Below are positions 37,626 to 46,768 of a DNA stretch of 64,000 nucleotides, one piece after another. Each line of letters opens with the position of its first letter. The first letter of the stretch is position 1. The stretch spans positions 1-64,000 of the forward strand of contig JABXIQ010000012.1 in NCBI GenBank assembly GCA_013373015.1. Direction: 5' to 3'. Origin of the DNA: Kangiellaceae bacterium (GTDB lineage Bacteria; Pseudomonadota; Gammaproteobacteria; Enterobacterales; Kangiellaceae). A model generated the notes under the pieces. It saw nothing but the letters and a program-made list of their open reading frames with translations. It did no database searches and had not been told where the DNA came from. A program made the position numbers and the translations under genes.

Positions 37626-37628
37626 AGC
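37603..37628 (-). terminator. Terminator of the minus-strand gene, inside the TPR gene's 3' end
   Basis: GCTCTATG/CATAGAGC stem. Only on the minus strand is it followed by GCTTTTTT, so it terminates the gene starting at 38137, although it overlaps the last codons of the plus-strand TPR gene. Confidence 0.65.
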
Positions 37629-37639
37629 ACTCAACGGCA

Positions 37640-38137
37640 TTACTTTATAACTGTTTTTATACTGGTGTATTTATATACGCAGTCAAATTTGATGCCCAGG
37701 CTGGTATCATAACTTGAGTGGTGTTGATTACTGGCATTAAATCCATTGGTAAACTCAGCTGGGCCGAGAAATCTTGGCAGTAATCCCTGAGAGTACAGAC
37801 CTGGGTTTAAAGCAGCAAGGGCATTACAAGTTGTTGTCCCTGCCATAAAAGCCATTTGGAAGTGGTCAAAATCACCACAGGTTTTACTCGTTGTAGTAGT
37901 GGTATTAGTACAACTTGAATAGCTGTTAGTTGTCCCTGTTTTATCAGCTATCCATTGATCATAATCAAAGTAGATAGAGTGATTGTTGTAAACTTTTTCT
38001 AGCTGTGACTTTGATAGATCAAATGTTGCCGCGATAGACATTGTATCATTTGGATAAACTAAGTTTAATGGAAACTCATGCGACACTGCCGTTTGCACAA
38101 AAATCAAGCAGCCAAGTGCGGCAAATTTTTTATTCAT
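37640..38137 (-). CDS. Small exported Cys-containing protein, family unknown
   Basis: A 165-aa protein with a signal peptide (cleavage after AVS, ~residue 19). The mature chain begins HEFPLNLVYPNDTMSIAA and contains a Thr-rich stretch (SCTNTTTTTSKTC), then MAGTTTCNALAALNPG and a final FDCVYKYTSI. No family is recognised. It is convergent with the TPR sensor and loosely similar to the exported protein on the sensor's other side. Possible roles include secreted ligand, adhesin-like or inhibitor protein; none is supported by a motif. Confidence 0.68.
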   Translation of the reverse strand: MNKKFAALGCLIFVQTAVSHEFPLNLVYPNDTMSIAATFDLSKSQLEKVYNNHSIYFDYDQWIADKTGTTNSYSSCTNTTTTTSKTCGDFDHFQMAFMAGTTTCNALAALNPGLYSQGLLPRFLGPAEFTNGFNASNQHHSSYDTSLGIKFDCVYKYTSIKTVIK

Positions 38138-38230
38138 TATATTCTCCCAATATTTTTTATCGCTAACAAACTTAGCATTTAAATTTGAAATCAGCTAATA
38201 ATAATTAGGGTAAATTTGGGTAAATATTTT

Positions 38231-38262
38231 GAAAAACAAAGAGATAGACATCTATCTCTTTG
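38231..38262 (-). terminator. Terminator of the DUF-like membrane protein gene
   Basis: A perfect inverted repeat CAAAGAGATAGA/TCTATCTCTTTG, followed on the minus strand by TTTTTC, eight bases past the stop at 38270. Confidence 0.75.
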
Positions 38263-38269
38263 CATAATG

Positions 38270-38806
38270 TTAATGACTGGTTTGCATGATTTTAATAGGT
38301 ATTGCAGTTTCTACATCGTCACTGAGCAACTTGAGCTGCGGGTGGCGGCTTTTCATCATGTTATGAATATTATCAATCTCATCGGGTTTGGTGTCTATAA
38401 GCAATAAAAAGTTACCATCATCGACATACTTAAAATAGCGTTTGAGCTTATAATTGTGCTTTTGCAATCCGATAAAACCACCAAGCCATACTCCAAATCC
38501 TGTGCAAAATAATACCGTCAACACAAATCCTGCCGTTCCATAATAAGCTTCTATGGAACTCGCAAAAATAGCACTAAAGGCTATGGCAAGCCCAATGAGT
38601 AAACCGATAATTAACCCTCGAATAGCGCTGTGAATAATATTCGTTCGATACCAAGCGTTGGCTGCATTCAGGCCATGACGCAATACTTTACCGTCTTGAT
38701 TTGAGACTACATGTAAATCTTCATCTTTAACTCCATGATTTTGTAGGTCATGATAGGTATCTTCAAGATGATATAGGTGATCGGATTCATACAATAAACG
38801 ACTCAT
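38270..38806 (-). CDS. Two-TM membrane protein of unknown function
   Basis: A 178-aa protein. The cytoplasmic N-terminal ~55 residues (LYHLEDTYHDLQNHGV, LHVVSNQDGKVLRHG) resemble the ferredoxin-like half of 'general stress/DUF1269-type' proteins. Two Gly-rich transmembrane helices follow (~62-82, GLIIGLLIGLAIAFSA; ~92-112, GFVLTVLFCTGFGVWLGGF), then a C-terminal ferredoxin-like half (FLLLIDTKPDEIDNIHNMM). The function is not known. Transcribed alone with its own terminator. Confidence 0.7.
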   Translation of the reverse strand: MSRLLYESDHLYHLEDTYHDLQNHGVKDEDLHVVSNQDGKVLRHGLNAANAWYRTNIIHSAIRGLIIGLLIGLAIAFSAIFASSIEAYYGTAGFVLTVLFCTGFGVWLGGFIGLQKHNYKLKRYFKYVDDGNFLLLIDTKPDEIDNIHNMMKSRHPQLKLLSDDVETAIPIKIMQTSH

Positions 38807-39016
38807 AATTCACTCCATTATTCTGGTCAGCAAACAACTATATAGACAACAAACAAGACAAAAAATTCGATGGCTATATGTGTATGGCGAGCTGGTTTGA
38901 AGTTGTATTGTGGCGATTATCAAACGAAATGATCTGGTCAATATACTAGCGCTGCATTATGCTTATATACGTCTTGAGACTTAAACAGATACGTTATTAG
39001 AATAAAATATATATCA

Positions 39017-39532
39017 ATGAATCATCACATAATAGGCATACAATTTATACCAGCTCTTTCAGAGGAAGAACTTATTGCGATTCAAACTTTGGCGAAAGTT
39101 ATATGGAAAGAGCATTACCAACCGATCATCGGTTTGCAGCAAGTAGAATACATGTTGGATAAGTTTCAATCTGTGGAAGCTATGCAATCTCAAATTCTAG
39201 ATGGCTATTATTATTTTCAAATATGTTCAGATCAGGCGTTAATTGGTTATCTTGCTTATAAAATTCATGAAAACGAGTTATTCCTGAGTAAAATATACTT
39301 GAGCAAAGACGCTCGTGGTAAAGGTTACGCGCGCACGGCCATTAACTTCCTAGAAGGTGTTGCCAAACAGCATTCATTGTTTTGCATTCAGCTTACTGTC
39401 AATAAAAACAATACCAACACCATAGCTGCATATGAAAAGATAGGATTTATTAAAAAAGAAGCTGTTGTCATGGATATTGGCAATGGTTTTGTTATGGATG
39501 ATTTTGTAATGGAGTTTACGGTAGATCAATAA
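39017..39532 (+). CDS. GNAT-family N-acetyltransferase
   Basis: A 171-aa protein. The acetyl-CoA binding motif A is LSKIYLSKDARGKGYARTAI (R-x-x-G-x-A/G type), followed by motif B LTVNKNNTNTIAAYEKIGF. The N-terminal part (LAKVIWKEHYQPIIGLQQVEYML) is common in GNATs of marine bacteria. Substrate unknown. No Shine-Dalgarno is obvious before the ATG. Confidence 0.88.
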   Translation: MNHHIIGIQFIPALSEEELIAIQTLAKVIWKEHYQPIIGLQQVEYMLDKFQSVEAMQSQILDGYYYFQICSDQALIGYLAYKIHENELFLSKIYLSKDARGKGYARTAINFLEGVAKQHSLFCIQLTVNKNNTNTIAAYEKIGFIKKEAVVMDIGNGFVMDDFVMEFTVDQ

Positions 39533-39682
39533 GTTACTAGAACCTTGCTTCCCTTAACCTTAATTCTTTTATTTCAAAGATTTTCGGCAATGAAATTGTA
39601 AAACAATGCAAATTTGACTTGCTTAAAAATTGCTCAATGTCATAATTGCTAAGAATTACAACAATTTAGGTGGGAGGGGAGC

Positions 39683-40864
39683 ATGTTATTACATGTACCT
39701 ACTTTGATATTCATCAATGGATTGTTGGGTATAGTCGCGGCCATAATGCTTACTGCAAATTGGCAGATGAATAAACATGTTCGAGGGACAAAAGAATGGG
39801 CAATAACCCAATGGCTTTGGGCTTTTGGTTTGTTGCTGATCTTGACAAGAGATATTTTTCCTTATCTTATTTCGATCGTGCTATCGAATGCGCTGATTAT
39901 TATTGGCTCTTTTTATTTTTTACGTGGTGTTTCTAATTATCAGGGCGTGAAAAGCACTCCTAAACTTTTAGAGTATTCCGTTACTCTCGTTATTGCCCTC
40001 TTGTTTTATTACTTTTCATATCATGAATACTCGTTAAATATTCGTGTCGTTTTGATTAGTGCTTTCAGTTCTCTGGTCATGTTAAGAGGATTGATTGTAT
40101 TATGGCCAACAATAATCAGCTCAAAAGGTGTTGGTATTGTTGTTGGTTTCGGTTTGGCTTTTCACGCGGTATTCTTCTTGTCAAGAATTCTTCTCACCCT
40201 GTACCTTGATAATGGTAAGCCTATGTTAGAAGGAGGTGGGGGCTCGGTATGGATCATGACAGAAGCTTCGCTCTTTATGTTCTGGTCGACTATTTCATTT
40301 GCCATGCTCACCAATCTTGTATTGCAAAATGGTTTGTTAAAATTGGCTAATAGAGATCCTTTGACAAATTTACTTAACCGACGTGCTGTTTTTGAAGCCT
40401 GCCAAGACTTGTTGCAGAATCAAAGTAATCCTAAAGTTTCTGTTATGGTATTGGATCTTGACCACTTTAAAGCAATAAATGATCAATATGGTCATTCTGT
40501 TGGTGATAAAGTGTTGCAACATTTCGCTCATCTTGTCAGTAAGGAGCTTGATGACCCTCAACTGTTTGGCCGTACAGGTGGAGAAGAGTTTATTATTGTT
40601 TTGCCGAATTGTGATGTTGAAAAAGCTCATAATAAAGCACAGTTTTTGTTAGATAAAGTCCATGATACGCTTATCATTGTTGACGGTTATGAAATTAAGT
40701 TTACTGTCAGTATTGGTGTTTCCAACGGTGCTCTTAATCAAGTAGAAGATTTACGTTTCTTAATTAATCAAGCCGATAAGGCGATGTATCAAGCTAAACG
40801 AAATGGTCGAAATCGTGTTGAGACTTTTACTTTTGAGCGTCAAGTTCGTTCAGTCACTGTATGA
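39683..40864 (+). CDS. Membrane diguanylate cyclase (GGDEF)
   Basis: A 393-aa protein. Six to seven hydrophobic helices occupy residues ~5-215, then a GGDEF domain (~225-385) begins NRDPLTNLLNRRAVFE, with active site GGEEF at 299-303 and IGVSNG later. The catalytic loop is intact, so c-di-GMP synthesis is expected. The inhibitory I-site RxxD that normally precedes GGEEF is replaced (DDPQ), so product inhibition is probably absent. Transcribed alone. Confidence 0.92.
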   Translation: MLLHVPTLIFINGLLGIVAAIMLTANWQMNKHVRGTKEWAITQWLWAFGLLLILTRDIFPYLISIVLSNALIIIGSFYFLRGVSNYQGVKSTPKLLEYSVTLVIALLFYYFSYHEYSLNIRVVLISAFSSLVMLRGLIVLWPTIISSKGVGIVVGFGLAFHAVFFLSRILLTLYLDNGKPMLEGGGGSVWIMTEASLFMFWSTISFAMLTNLVLQNGLLKLANRDPLTNLLNRRAVFEACQDLLQNQSNPKVSVMVLDLDHFKAINDQYGHSVGDKVLQHFAHLVSKELDDPQLFGRTGGEEFIIVLPNCDVEKAHNKAQFLLDKVHDTLIIVDGYEIKFTVSIGVSNGALNQVEDLRFLINQADKAMYQAKRNGRNRVETFTFERQVRSVTV

Positions 40865-41096
40865 TTATTTATACGATATAGACATAAATCTTTACAAATC
40901 TTTTCAGAACTCTATTTGCTAATTTAGCATCTAATGGTTAATGCTAGTTATATACTAATTAGTTAGTGAAGTGACGCGAACAATGACTCAGGACAAAAGC
41001 GTTATCAGATAAATGATGATTCAACGTGAATAGACGTGGGGAATATTCGCATATCTCATTGATTGTATTAACAATTACCCAATATGAGGTTTGCCT

Positions 41097-42638
41097 ATGT
41101 CCGATCATGAAAAGACCGAACAAAACGAACGTTCAAATACAGACGACGAATTCAATACCGAGCAAGAAGTCTTTAAGGCTTCTCGCGAAGAGTTAAATAG
41201 CTCATCAGAACAAAGCCCGCATCAGATAGAGCGAAAAGAGGGCTGGTTATTCAAATCCTTTGCCTTTTTATCGTTGACCGATTCCGATGTGTTGCGCGAA
41301 TGCGGTAAGTACGATCGCACACTTGTTTATGCAATGGTATTCCGCCAATTAGTAACCTTTGCCTTTACGTTTATGCTCTTTGCCTATGGTGTTTCACTTT
41401 TTCTAGGCACTACAGCTGCAATTATTACTGGCTTTATTTTCGCGCTTACGCTTTTTTTCCTTGACCAAGCAATTATAGGCTCAGATTGGGCGTTGCGTAA
41501 TCCATTCAAAGGAGGCTTGCCGATTAAAAGTTTAATTGGCTTAATCCCAAGGATATTCTATTCATTGATTATTGCGGTTGGTTTAGCGACGTTAGCAGAA
41601 ATTAGCCTGCAAGCTAATGCGATTGATGAACAAATTCAGCAGGAGTCAAACTTAAAGAATCGTGAGTATTTTGCAAAGCTTGAAGCCTATGAGCAAGAGC
41701 TTGAAACTGGGATTGCGGTAGACCGTAAACGTGTAGAAGATACTCAATCTCAGATCCAATTGTTAAGTGATCAAAATGCTCGTTATGAAGCTGCTGAACA
41801 AGCAAATGATACTGACACTGTCGCTAACACTTTAAAAGTAAAACAAGATAGTTTGAGCGAATTACAACGCTCGCAGCAAGTGTTAACTGCAGAAATAGCC
41901 GCGAATAATGAGCGCATCGCTGAGGCTCGAAAAGATTATAATTTCTGGTTTAATGAGGCTTTGCTAGAGCGAACGGGAAAAGACGGACGTGCGCCAACCG
42001 AAGGTCCAAAGTATCGCAGAGCAGTGGCCACTTATACTGATTTAGAAAAGCAAATTGCTATTTTGGAGCAAAGTTTAGCGGATTCACAGGCTAAATTGGA
42101 TTCGATTAAACCGAACATTGAAGCTGCAACCAGTGATTTGAATGTGGTGCAAAAAGAGCAAAATGAACTACTGATGAGTGAAGCAAATTATGCTCAAAAT
42201 AAACAAACCATTGGTCGCTTACAAGATGGCTTAGTTGTCGCTAAAACCACGCTGAATGACGCTATCGATCTGAAGCAGCAAAAGTTGGATGAGTATCGAA
42301 TTAAGTTAGAAAATGACGGCTTATTCTATGAGGTCAAAACAGGCATGTTAAGACGCTATTTGGCCTTGCAAAATATTCACAAGGATCCTGAAATTGGGCA
42401 GGCTGCCTCAATGTTTAGTCTACTGCTAAAAATATTCTTTATTGCAATTGAACTTATGCCTGTCATTATCAAGCTTTTCTTCAGTCCGTTTAGTTTCTAC
42501 TCCTTGAAAATGTACCGAAAAATGCACATTGCCTTATTGCAAGAAGAGGAGTTACTTGAAGTGGCTAAAGCACAACATCAACGTTCTCGTGAGAAACGAA
42601 TAAAAGAAGCTGGAGAGCTGGAAACGGTAACCATGTGA
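41097..42638 (+). CDS. DUF4407 membrane coiled-coil protein
   Basis: About 513 aa. The N-terminal ~60 residues are acidic and disordered; then LSLTDSDVLRECGKYDRTLVYAM and several transmembrane helices (~85-190) follow. A long coiled coil (~190-440, Glu/Gln/Lys-rich heptads) leads to a C-terminal hydrophobic helix (MFSLLLKIFFIAIELMPVIIKL) typical of DUF4407. The start is the ATG at 41097 with GAGGT just upstream. A TTG six bases earlier is unlikely. The function of DUF4407 is unknown. Confidence 0.88.
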   Translation: MSDHEKTEQNERSNTDDEFNTEQEVFKASREELNSSSEQSPHQIERKEGWLFKSFAFLSLTDSDVLRECGKYDRTLVYAMVFRQLVTFAFTFMLFAYGVSLFLGTTAAIITGFIFALTLFFLDQAIIGSDWALRNPFKGGLPIKSLIGLIPRIFYSLIIAVGLATLAEISLQANAIDEQIQQESNLKNREYFAKLEAYEQELETGIAVDRKRVEDTQSQIQLLSDQNARYEAAEQANDTDTVANTLKVKQDSLSELQRSQQVLTAEIAANNERIAEARKDYNFWFNEALLERTGKDGRAPTEGPKYRRAVATYTDLEKQIAILEQSLADSQAKLDSIKPNIEAATSDLNVVQKEQNELLMSEANYAQNKQTIGRLQDGLVVAKTTLNDAIDLKQQKLDEYRIKLENDGLFYEVKTGMLRRYLALQNIHKDPEIGQAASMFSLLLKIFFIAIELMPVIIKLFFSPFSFYSLKMYRKMHIALLQEEELLEVAKAQHQRSREKRIKEAGELETVTM

Positions 42639-42662
42639 TGGCGGTAAAATATCAGTTTACTA

Positions 42663-43574
42663 ATGAATCGTAGAGATTTTACTCTATTTTCAGGGGCCTC
42701 GTTGTTAGCAGCAGCGATGCCTTTTTCACTTGATGCGCAGAAAAGCCGCGGGTCATTAATCAAGAAAAGTATTCCAGCAACAGCTGAGTTAATTACAGCA
42801 ATAGGAATGGGTTCTTGGCATACTTTTGATGTTTCAGGCACTGAACAAGAGCTACAGATTCGTACAGAAATTTTGCGTCTATTTTTTGAACAAGGTGGCC
42901 AGTTTATTGATTCTTCACCTATGTACGGCAGCTCAGAGAAGATTATTGGGCAATGTCTTAAAAATTTAGAAGGATCCAAGTCTTTATTTTCGGCTACCAA
43001 AATATGGACCGAAGGAGAAGATAAAGGGATCGCTCAAATGCAAAGATCCCAGAAGTTGTGGGGTGTTGAGCAGTTTGATTTGATGCAGATTCATAATCTA
43101 CGTGATTGGAACACACACCTTAAAACTTTGCGTCGATGGAAAGAGCTGGAGAGGGTACGCTACATAGGAGTAACTACTTCTCATGGGCTGCGTCATGATC
43201 AGCTTATACAGGTATTGAAAAAAGAAAAGCCTGATTTTGTTCAGCTGACTTACAATATCAATGATCGTGAAGTTGAGACTCGGTTGTTGCCTTTGGCTCA
43301 GGATTTAGGGATAGCTGTGATTGTTAATCGCCCCTTTACAGGTTTGTTTGGCCGAGTAAAGGACAAGCCATTGCCAGATTATGCTAAAGAGTTTGATTGC
43401 TATTCATGGGCGCAGTTTTTCCTGAAATTTGTCATAAGTCATCCTGCGGTAACTTGTGCAATACCCGCGACCTCTAAAATTAAGCATATGTATGATAATA
43501 TGCAGGCAGCAAAAGGCGTACTACCTGATTTGAAACAGCGTCAGCAAATGTTGACTAGTTTTGAGACGTTATAA
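42663..43574 (+). CDS. Tat-exported aldo/keto reductase
   Basis: A 303-aa protein with a twin-arginine signal (NRRDFTLFSGASLLAAAMPF) followed by an AKR TIM barrel. The catalytic tetrad is present: Asp in FIDSSPMYGSSE, Tyr in the same motif, Lys in ATKIW, and His in LMQIHNLRDW. The C-terminal nucleotide-binding part is weaker (AIPATSKIKHM). Export of an AKR is uncommon but known in marine proteobacteria; cofactor supply in the periplasm is an open question. It lies 24 bp after the DUF4407 gene. Confidence 0.88.
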   Translation: MNRRDFTLFSGASLLAAAMPFSLDAQKSRGSLIKKSIPATAELITAIGMGSWHTFDVSGTEQELQIRTEILRLFFEQGGQFIDSSPMYGSSEKIIGQCLKNLEGSKSLFSATKIWTEGEDKGIAQMQRSQKLWGVEQFDLMQIHNLRDWNTHLKTLRRWKELERVRYIGVTTSHGLRHDQLIQVLKKEKPDFVQLTYNINDREVETRLLPLAQDLGIAVIVNRPFTGLFGRVKDKPLPDYAKEFDCYSWAQFFLKFVISHPAVTCAIPATSKIKHMYDNMQAAKGVLPDLKQRQQMLTSFETL

Positions 43575-43606
43575 TATTAATTAAAATATAGATTTAAAAT
43601 CCTACA

Positions 43607-44743
43607 ATGACATTAAAAATAAAAAGTTTTTTGGTATTTATTCTTACTTCCTTTTCTTTTTCAGCAATTGCAAACTCAATTCAAGACCAGAAACTAGAAA
43701 AAGTTGCGGATCAATTTCAACAGCAGTTCCATCAATACTTGGAATATGAAAATGTTCCAGGCGCTGCGTTTGCCATTGTCTCGAAAGATGGTTTTGTCCG
43801 TATTGGTACCTTTGGTTATACCGACTTATCAAAGAAAAGGGCTATTGATGAAAATACAATCTTTAGAATTGCATCTTTGTCTAAAACATTTGCTGCGACA
43901 CTTACCGGCATTATGGTGCAAGAAGGTTTATTGAGCTGGGATGACTTTGTGGTCAAATACTCTCGGGTTTTGGGGCGAGCTGGGCAGAAAAGTAACATAA
44001 AAATTAAGCATTTGCTTGGGCAGTCGAGTGGTTTTCAACCTTATGCTTATGATTTGCAAGTTGAAGATGGCTTACCATTAAGAACCATCTTGCGTAATAT
44101 CAGTAGATTGCCACTTCGTTGTCGTCCTGGGAAGTGCTACGCCTACCAAAACAGTGTTTTCAGCGCTATTGAGCCCATATTAAAAAGTATTTCAGGTAAA
44201 AGTTATGAGGAACTATTACAAGAAAAAATCTTTGATCCTCTCAATATGCTTGATGCATCTGCCAGTTATGCAAAGTTGAAGGTTAATCCAAACAGAGCTA
44301 AACCCCATGAATGGAAAGACGGAAAACCCGATCAGGTGCGTAATAAACCGCATTATTACCGAATTAAGCCCGCGGCTGGTATTAATGCTAGTATCAGTGA
44401 TATGGCGCAATATTTGAAAGCCCATGTAGGTTCTATGCCTGATGTGTTGCATAGCCAAACTTTAGATATTATTAGTAAACCACGGGTCGAGACAAAAAAA
44501 GATCTAAAGCGCATAAATTGGCGAGATTATGTAACAGATGCACACTATGCGATAGGCTGGCGGAACTATAGTTTTATGGGTAATGAACTGATTTATCATG
44601 GTGGTTGGGTCTCAGGTTATCGCTCCGATATCGCTTATTCAAAAAAGCATGGAGTAGGGATAGTGGTGATGTTAAATATTGAAGGCCGTCATACCAGTTA
44701 TTTAACTACTCAATTCTTTAAGCGTCTGTTCCAAACTTTATAG
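43607..44743 (+). CDS. Exported serine beta-lactamase-fold hydrolase (class C/EstB-like)
   Basis: A 378-aa protein with a signal peptide (cleavage after AIA, ~residue 22). Penicillin-binding fold motifs are SLSK at 90-93, YQN at 180-182 (Tyr180-x-Asn182), and HGGW at 331-334 replacing KTG. The Lys-to-His change at the third motif is typical of esterases and D-aminopeptidase-like members rather than dedicated beta-lactamases, so resistance should not be assumed. It sits 32 bp after the aldo/keto reductase, possibly cotranscribed. Confidence 0.87.
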   Translation: MTLKIKSFLVFILTSFSFSAIANSIQDQKLEKVADQFQQQFHQYLEYENVPGAAFAIVSKDGFVRIGTFGYTDLSKKRAIDENTIFRIASLSKTFAATLTGIMVQEGLLSWDDFVVKYSRVLGRAGQKSNIKIKHLLGQSSGFQPYAYDLQVEDGLPLRTILRNISRLPLRCRPGKCYAYQNSVFSAIEPILKSISGKSYEELLQEKIFDPLNMLDASASYAKLKVNPNRAKPHEWKDGKPDQVRNKPHYYRIKPAAGINASISDMAQYLKAHVGSMPDVLHSQTLDIISKPRVETKKDLKRINWRDYVTDAHYAIGWRNYSFMGNELIYHGGWVSGYRSDIAYSKKHGVGIVVMLNIEGRHTSYLTTQFFKRLFQTL

Positions 44744-44840
44744 TCTATGGTTATCAAGCTGATATTATGTAAACCATTTGATTTGTATAATAGTGAGGCG
44801 TAATATACAGGTACCTTAAATACACCACACGATGCTCTAA

Positions 44841-46115
44841 GTGACAAAACAAAAAGCGGTTTTGGTCTTAATAAGCGTTATGCTGCTTTGTCTGCTCGGA
44901 ACGGCAGGCATTGCGTTACCTTACCCCGTTCTCGCACCTTACTTTATCGATGGACCAGTCAATGACCTGACCCACTTTATGGGGCTTCATCCAAAGGTGT
45001 TATTGGGCATTTCGTTAGCCATTTATCCACTTGGCTTGTTGATTGGCAATATTTTTGTCGGCGCTCTTTCTGATTTCTATGGGCGGCGTAAAGTTTTATT
45101 AATAACCTTATTTGGCAGCATTGTGGGTTATTTATTAACGGCTTTGGCGGTGATTTATGAATCTTTCATCGGTTTCACTATAGCGCGCTTAGTTACAGGT
45201 GTTTGCGAAGGAAACATTTCTATTGGCCGCGCCATCGCAGCAGAGCTACACCCACAAATTGAGCGTACAAAAGCAATAAGCATGGTCTATGCCGCAACTT
45301 ATGCAGGCTGGTTGATAGGCCCTGTGCTTGGTGGGTTTTTGATGATCTACGGAGTGGCGAATGTCTTTGCTATCGCTGCATTAGGCATTTTATTGGCCTT
45401 TATATTGGTGTTTTTTACCATAGAAGCTCGCTCGCAATCTAATCAATCTTTGCAAAAGAAGCATGATTTTTGGTCAATTATTCGTAACAACAATTCGCTG
45501 ACATTGCTCAAACATAAAAGTATTTTACCGATCTTCTGGTTTTATTTTTTATATTCTATGGGGCTCAATGCTTTCTATGATTTTTATCCCGTATGGTTTG
45601 TGGATATTTTGAGCTATAACAGCCAGCAAATTGCAGTTGCAACCGTTGCGTTAACCGCGGCAATGATAGTTGTGAGTAGTTTTTTTGTGGATAAATTAAA
45701 TGCACGTTTTAGTGAAATTCGTTTGATGTTATTCGGCTCAGCTTTGTTAGCTATTATGCTGTTTTTACAGCCATTTGCTATGCAGCAGCATGTTTTTATC
45801 ATTTTTATGGTTATAGGCGGAACAATTGCGGTTGCCAATGGCATGATCCCAACTTATCTGGCTCGCTATTTCGGTCATTTAGGGCAGGGGCAAGTTATGG
45901 GGCTGCAAACCACAACCTTTTGCATTACCAATGTGATTATCGCTAGCATTGGCGGGCCTTTAAGCGTGCTAAGTTCGCGCTTGGTTCTACTGATTGGTGC
46001 TTTGCTCGTTGCTGCATCTTGGTTGCTGATGATGTTGACTAAAAAGCAACAGCAGAAAATGATCGATACTGTTTTGCAAATGGAGCAGGAACAGACGCCT
46101 GTTGAGCAATCTTAA
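44841..46115 (+). CDS. MFS transporter (DHA1-like drug/metabolite efflux)
   Basis: A 424-aa protein with 12 transmembrane helices. Motif A appears between TM2 and TM3 as GALSDFYGRRKVLL, and the TM5 antiporter-type motif as GWLIGPVLGGFL. The start is GTG at 44841. It is immediately followed by a Cys-containing HTH regulator, so the pair may form a regulated efflux unit. Substrate unknown. Confidence 0.88.
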   Translation: MTKQKAVLVLISVMLLCLLGTAGIALPYPVLAPYFIDGPVNDLTHFMGLHPKVLLGISLAIYPLGLLIGNIFVGALSDFYGRRKVLLITLFGSIVGYLLTALAVIYESFIGFTIARLVTGVCEGNISIGRAIAAELHPQIERTKAISMVYAATYAGWLIGPVLGGFLMIYGVANVFAIAALGILLAFILVFFTIEARSQSNQSLQKKHDFWSIIRNNNSLTLLKHKSILPIFWFYFLYSMGLNAFYDFYPVWFVDILSYNSQQIAVATVALTAAMIVVSSFFVDKLNARFSEIRLMLFGSALLAIMLFLQPFAMQQHVFIIFMVIGGTIAVANGMIPTYLARYFGHLGQGQVMGLQTTTFCITNVIIASIGGPLSVLSSRLVLLIGALLVAASWLLMMLTKKQQQKMIDTVLQMEQEQTPVEQS

Positions 46116-46129
46116 GTGCGAGTTTGAAT

Positions 46130-46768
46130 ATGAGCACGCAGAATACTAACGCAAGTAACTCGTACGACAAAATACTTTATTTGCTTAAAAGTCGAGGAGA
46201 TCAAAGCGCGACTATGTTAAGTAGCTTATTGTCAATGACCATGATGGGGGCTCGAAAACTTTTATTAGAGCTTCAAAAAAAAGAGCTGGTTTATAGCTAC
46301 CAACAAAAAGCCGGTCGCGGCAGGCCAAAATTGATGTGGAGTTTATCAGAAAAAGGCCATACCAAATTTCCTGATCGCCATGCAGATTTAACGCTACAAT
46401 TGATCACAAACATTCGAAATACTCTTGGCCAACAAGATTTAGAGCGTTTGCTTATGGCTCGAGAGCAGCAAACTCTTGAGGCATACAGTAAACAACTTAA
46501 CAAAGAACTAGGGTTAGGAAATCGTTTGCAAAAGTTAGCCGATATTCGATCTGAAGAAGGTTATATGGCAGAAGTGCAAGAACAAAGCGATGGTAGCTAT
46601 TTATTGATAGAAAACCATTGTCCTATTTGTGTGGCGGCTCAAACTTGCCAAGGTTTTTGTCGTTCAGAGTTAACGATATTTAGAAAGTCATTATCTGCTC
46701 AGGTTGAGCGTGTCGAGTATATTTTAGACGGCGCAAGACGTTGTGCCTACCGCATTACAGGCCTGTAA
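46130..46768 (+). CDS. HTH regulator with C-terminal cysteine cluster (SufR-like)
   Basis: About 212 aa. The N-terminal winged helix (ILYLLKSRGDQSATML, GARKLLLELQKKELV, then the wing GRGRPKLMWSLSEKG) is of the DeoR/SufR type. Cys164, 167, 173, 177 and 205 lie in HCPICVAAQTCQGFC and RRCAYRI, the pattern of the Fe-S-binding SufR-like regulators (E-x-HCPI...C...C...ER-x-E-x-IL-x-G-x-R-C-x-Y). The ATG at 46130 is preferred over a TTG at 46124. It directly follows the MFS gene, which it may control in response to redox or iron. Confidence 0.82.
   Translation: MSTQNTNASNSYDKILYLLKSRGDQSATMLSSLLSMTMMGARKLLLELQKKELVYSYQQKAGRGRPKLMWSLSEKGHTKFPDRHADLTLQLITNIRNTLGQQDLERLLMAREQQTLEAYSKQLNKELGLGNRLQKLADIRSEEGYMAEVQEQSDGSYLLIENHCPICVAAQTCQGFCRSELTIFRKSLSAQVERVEYILDGARRCAYRITGL

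Noticed and set aside
35240-38137. Toxin-antitoxin or phage-defence reading of the TPR region
   Set aside because: Exported small proteins and a membrane TPR sensor show no toxin, nuclease or NTPase defence motif.
43607-44743. Antibiotic-resistance beta-lactamase call
   Set aside because: The third motif is HGG, not KTG, and the neighbours are not resistance genes; esterase or peptidase is more likely.
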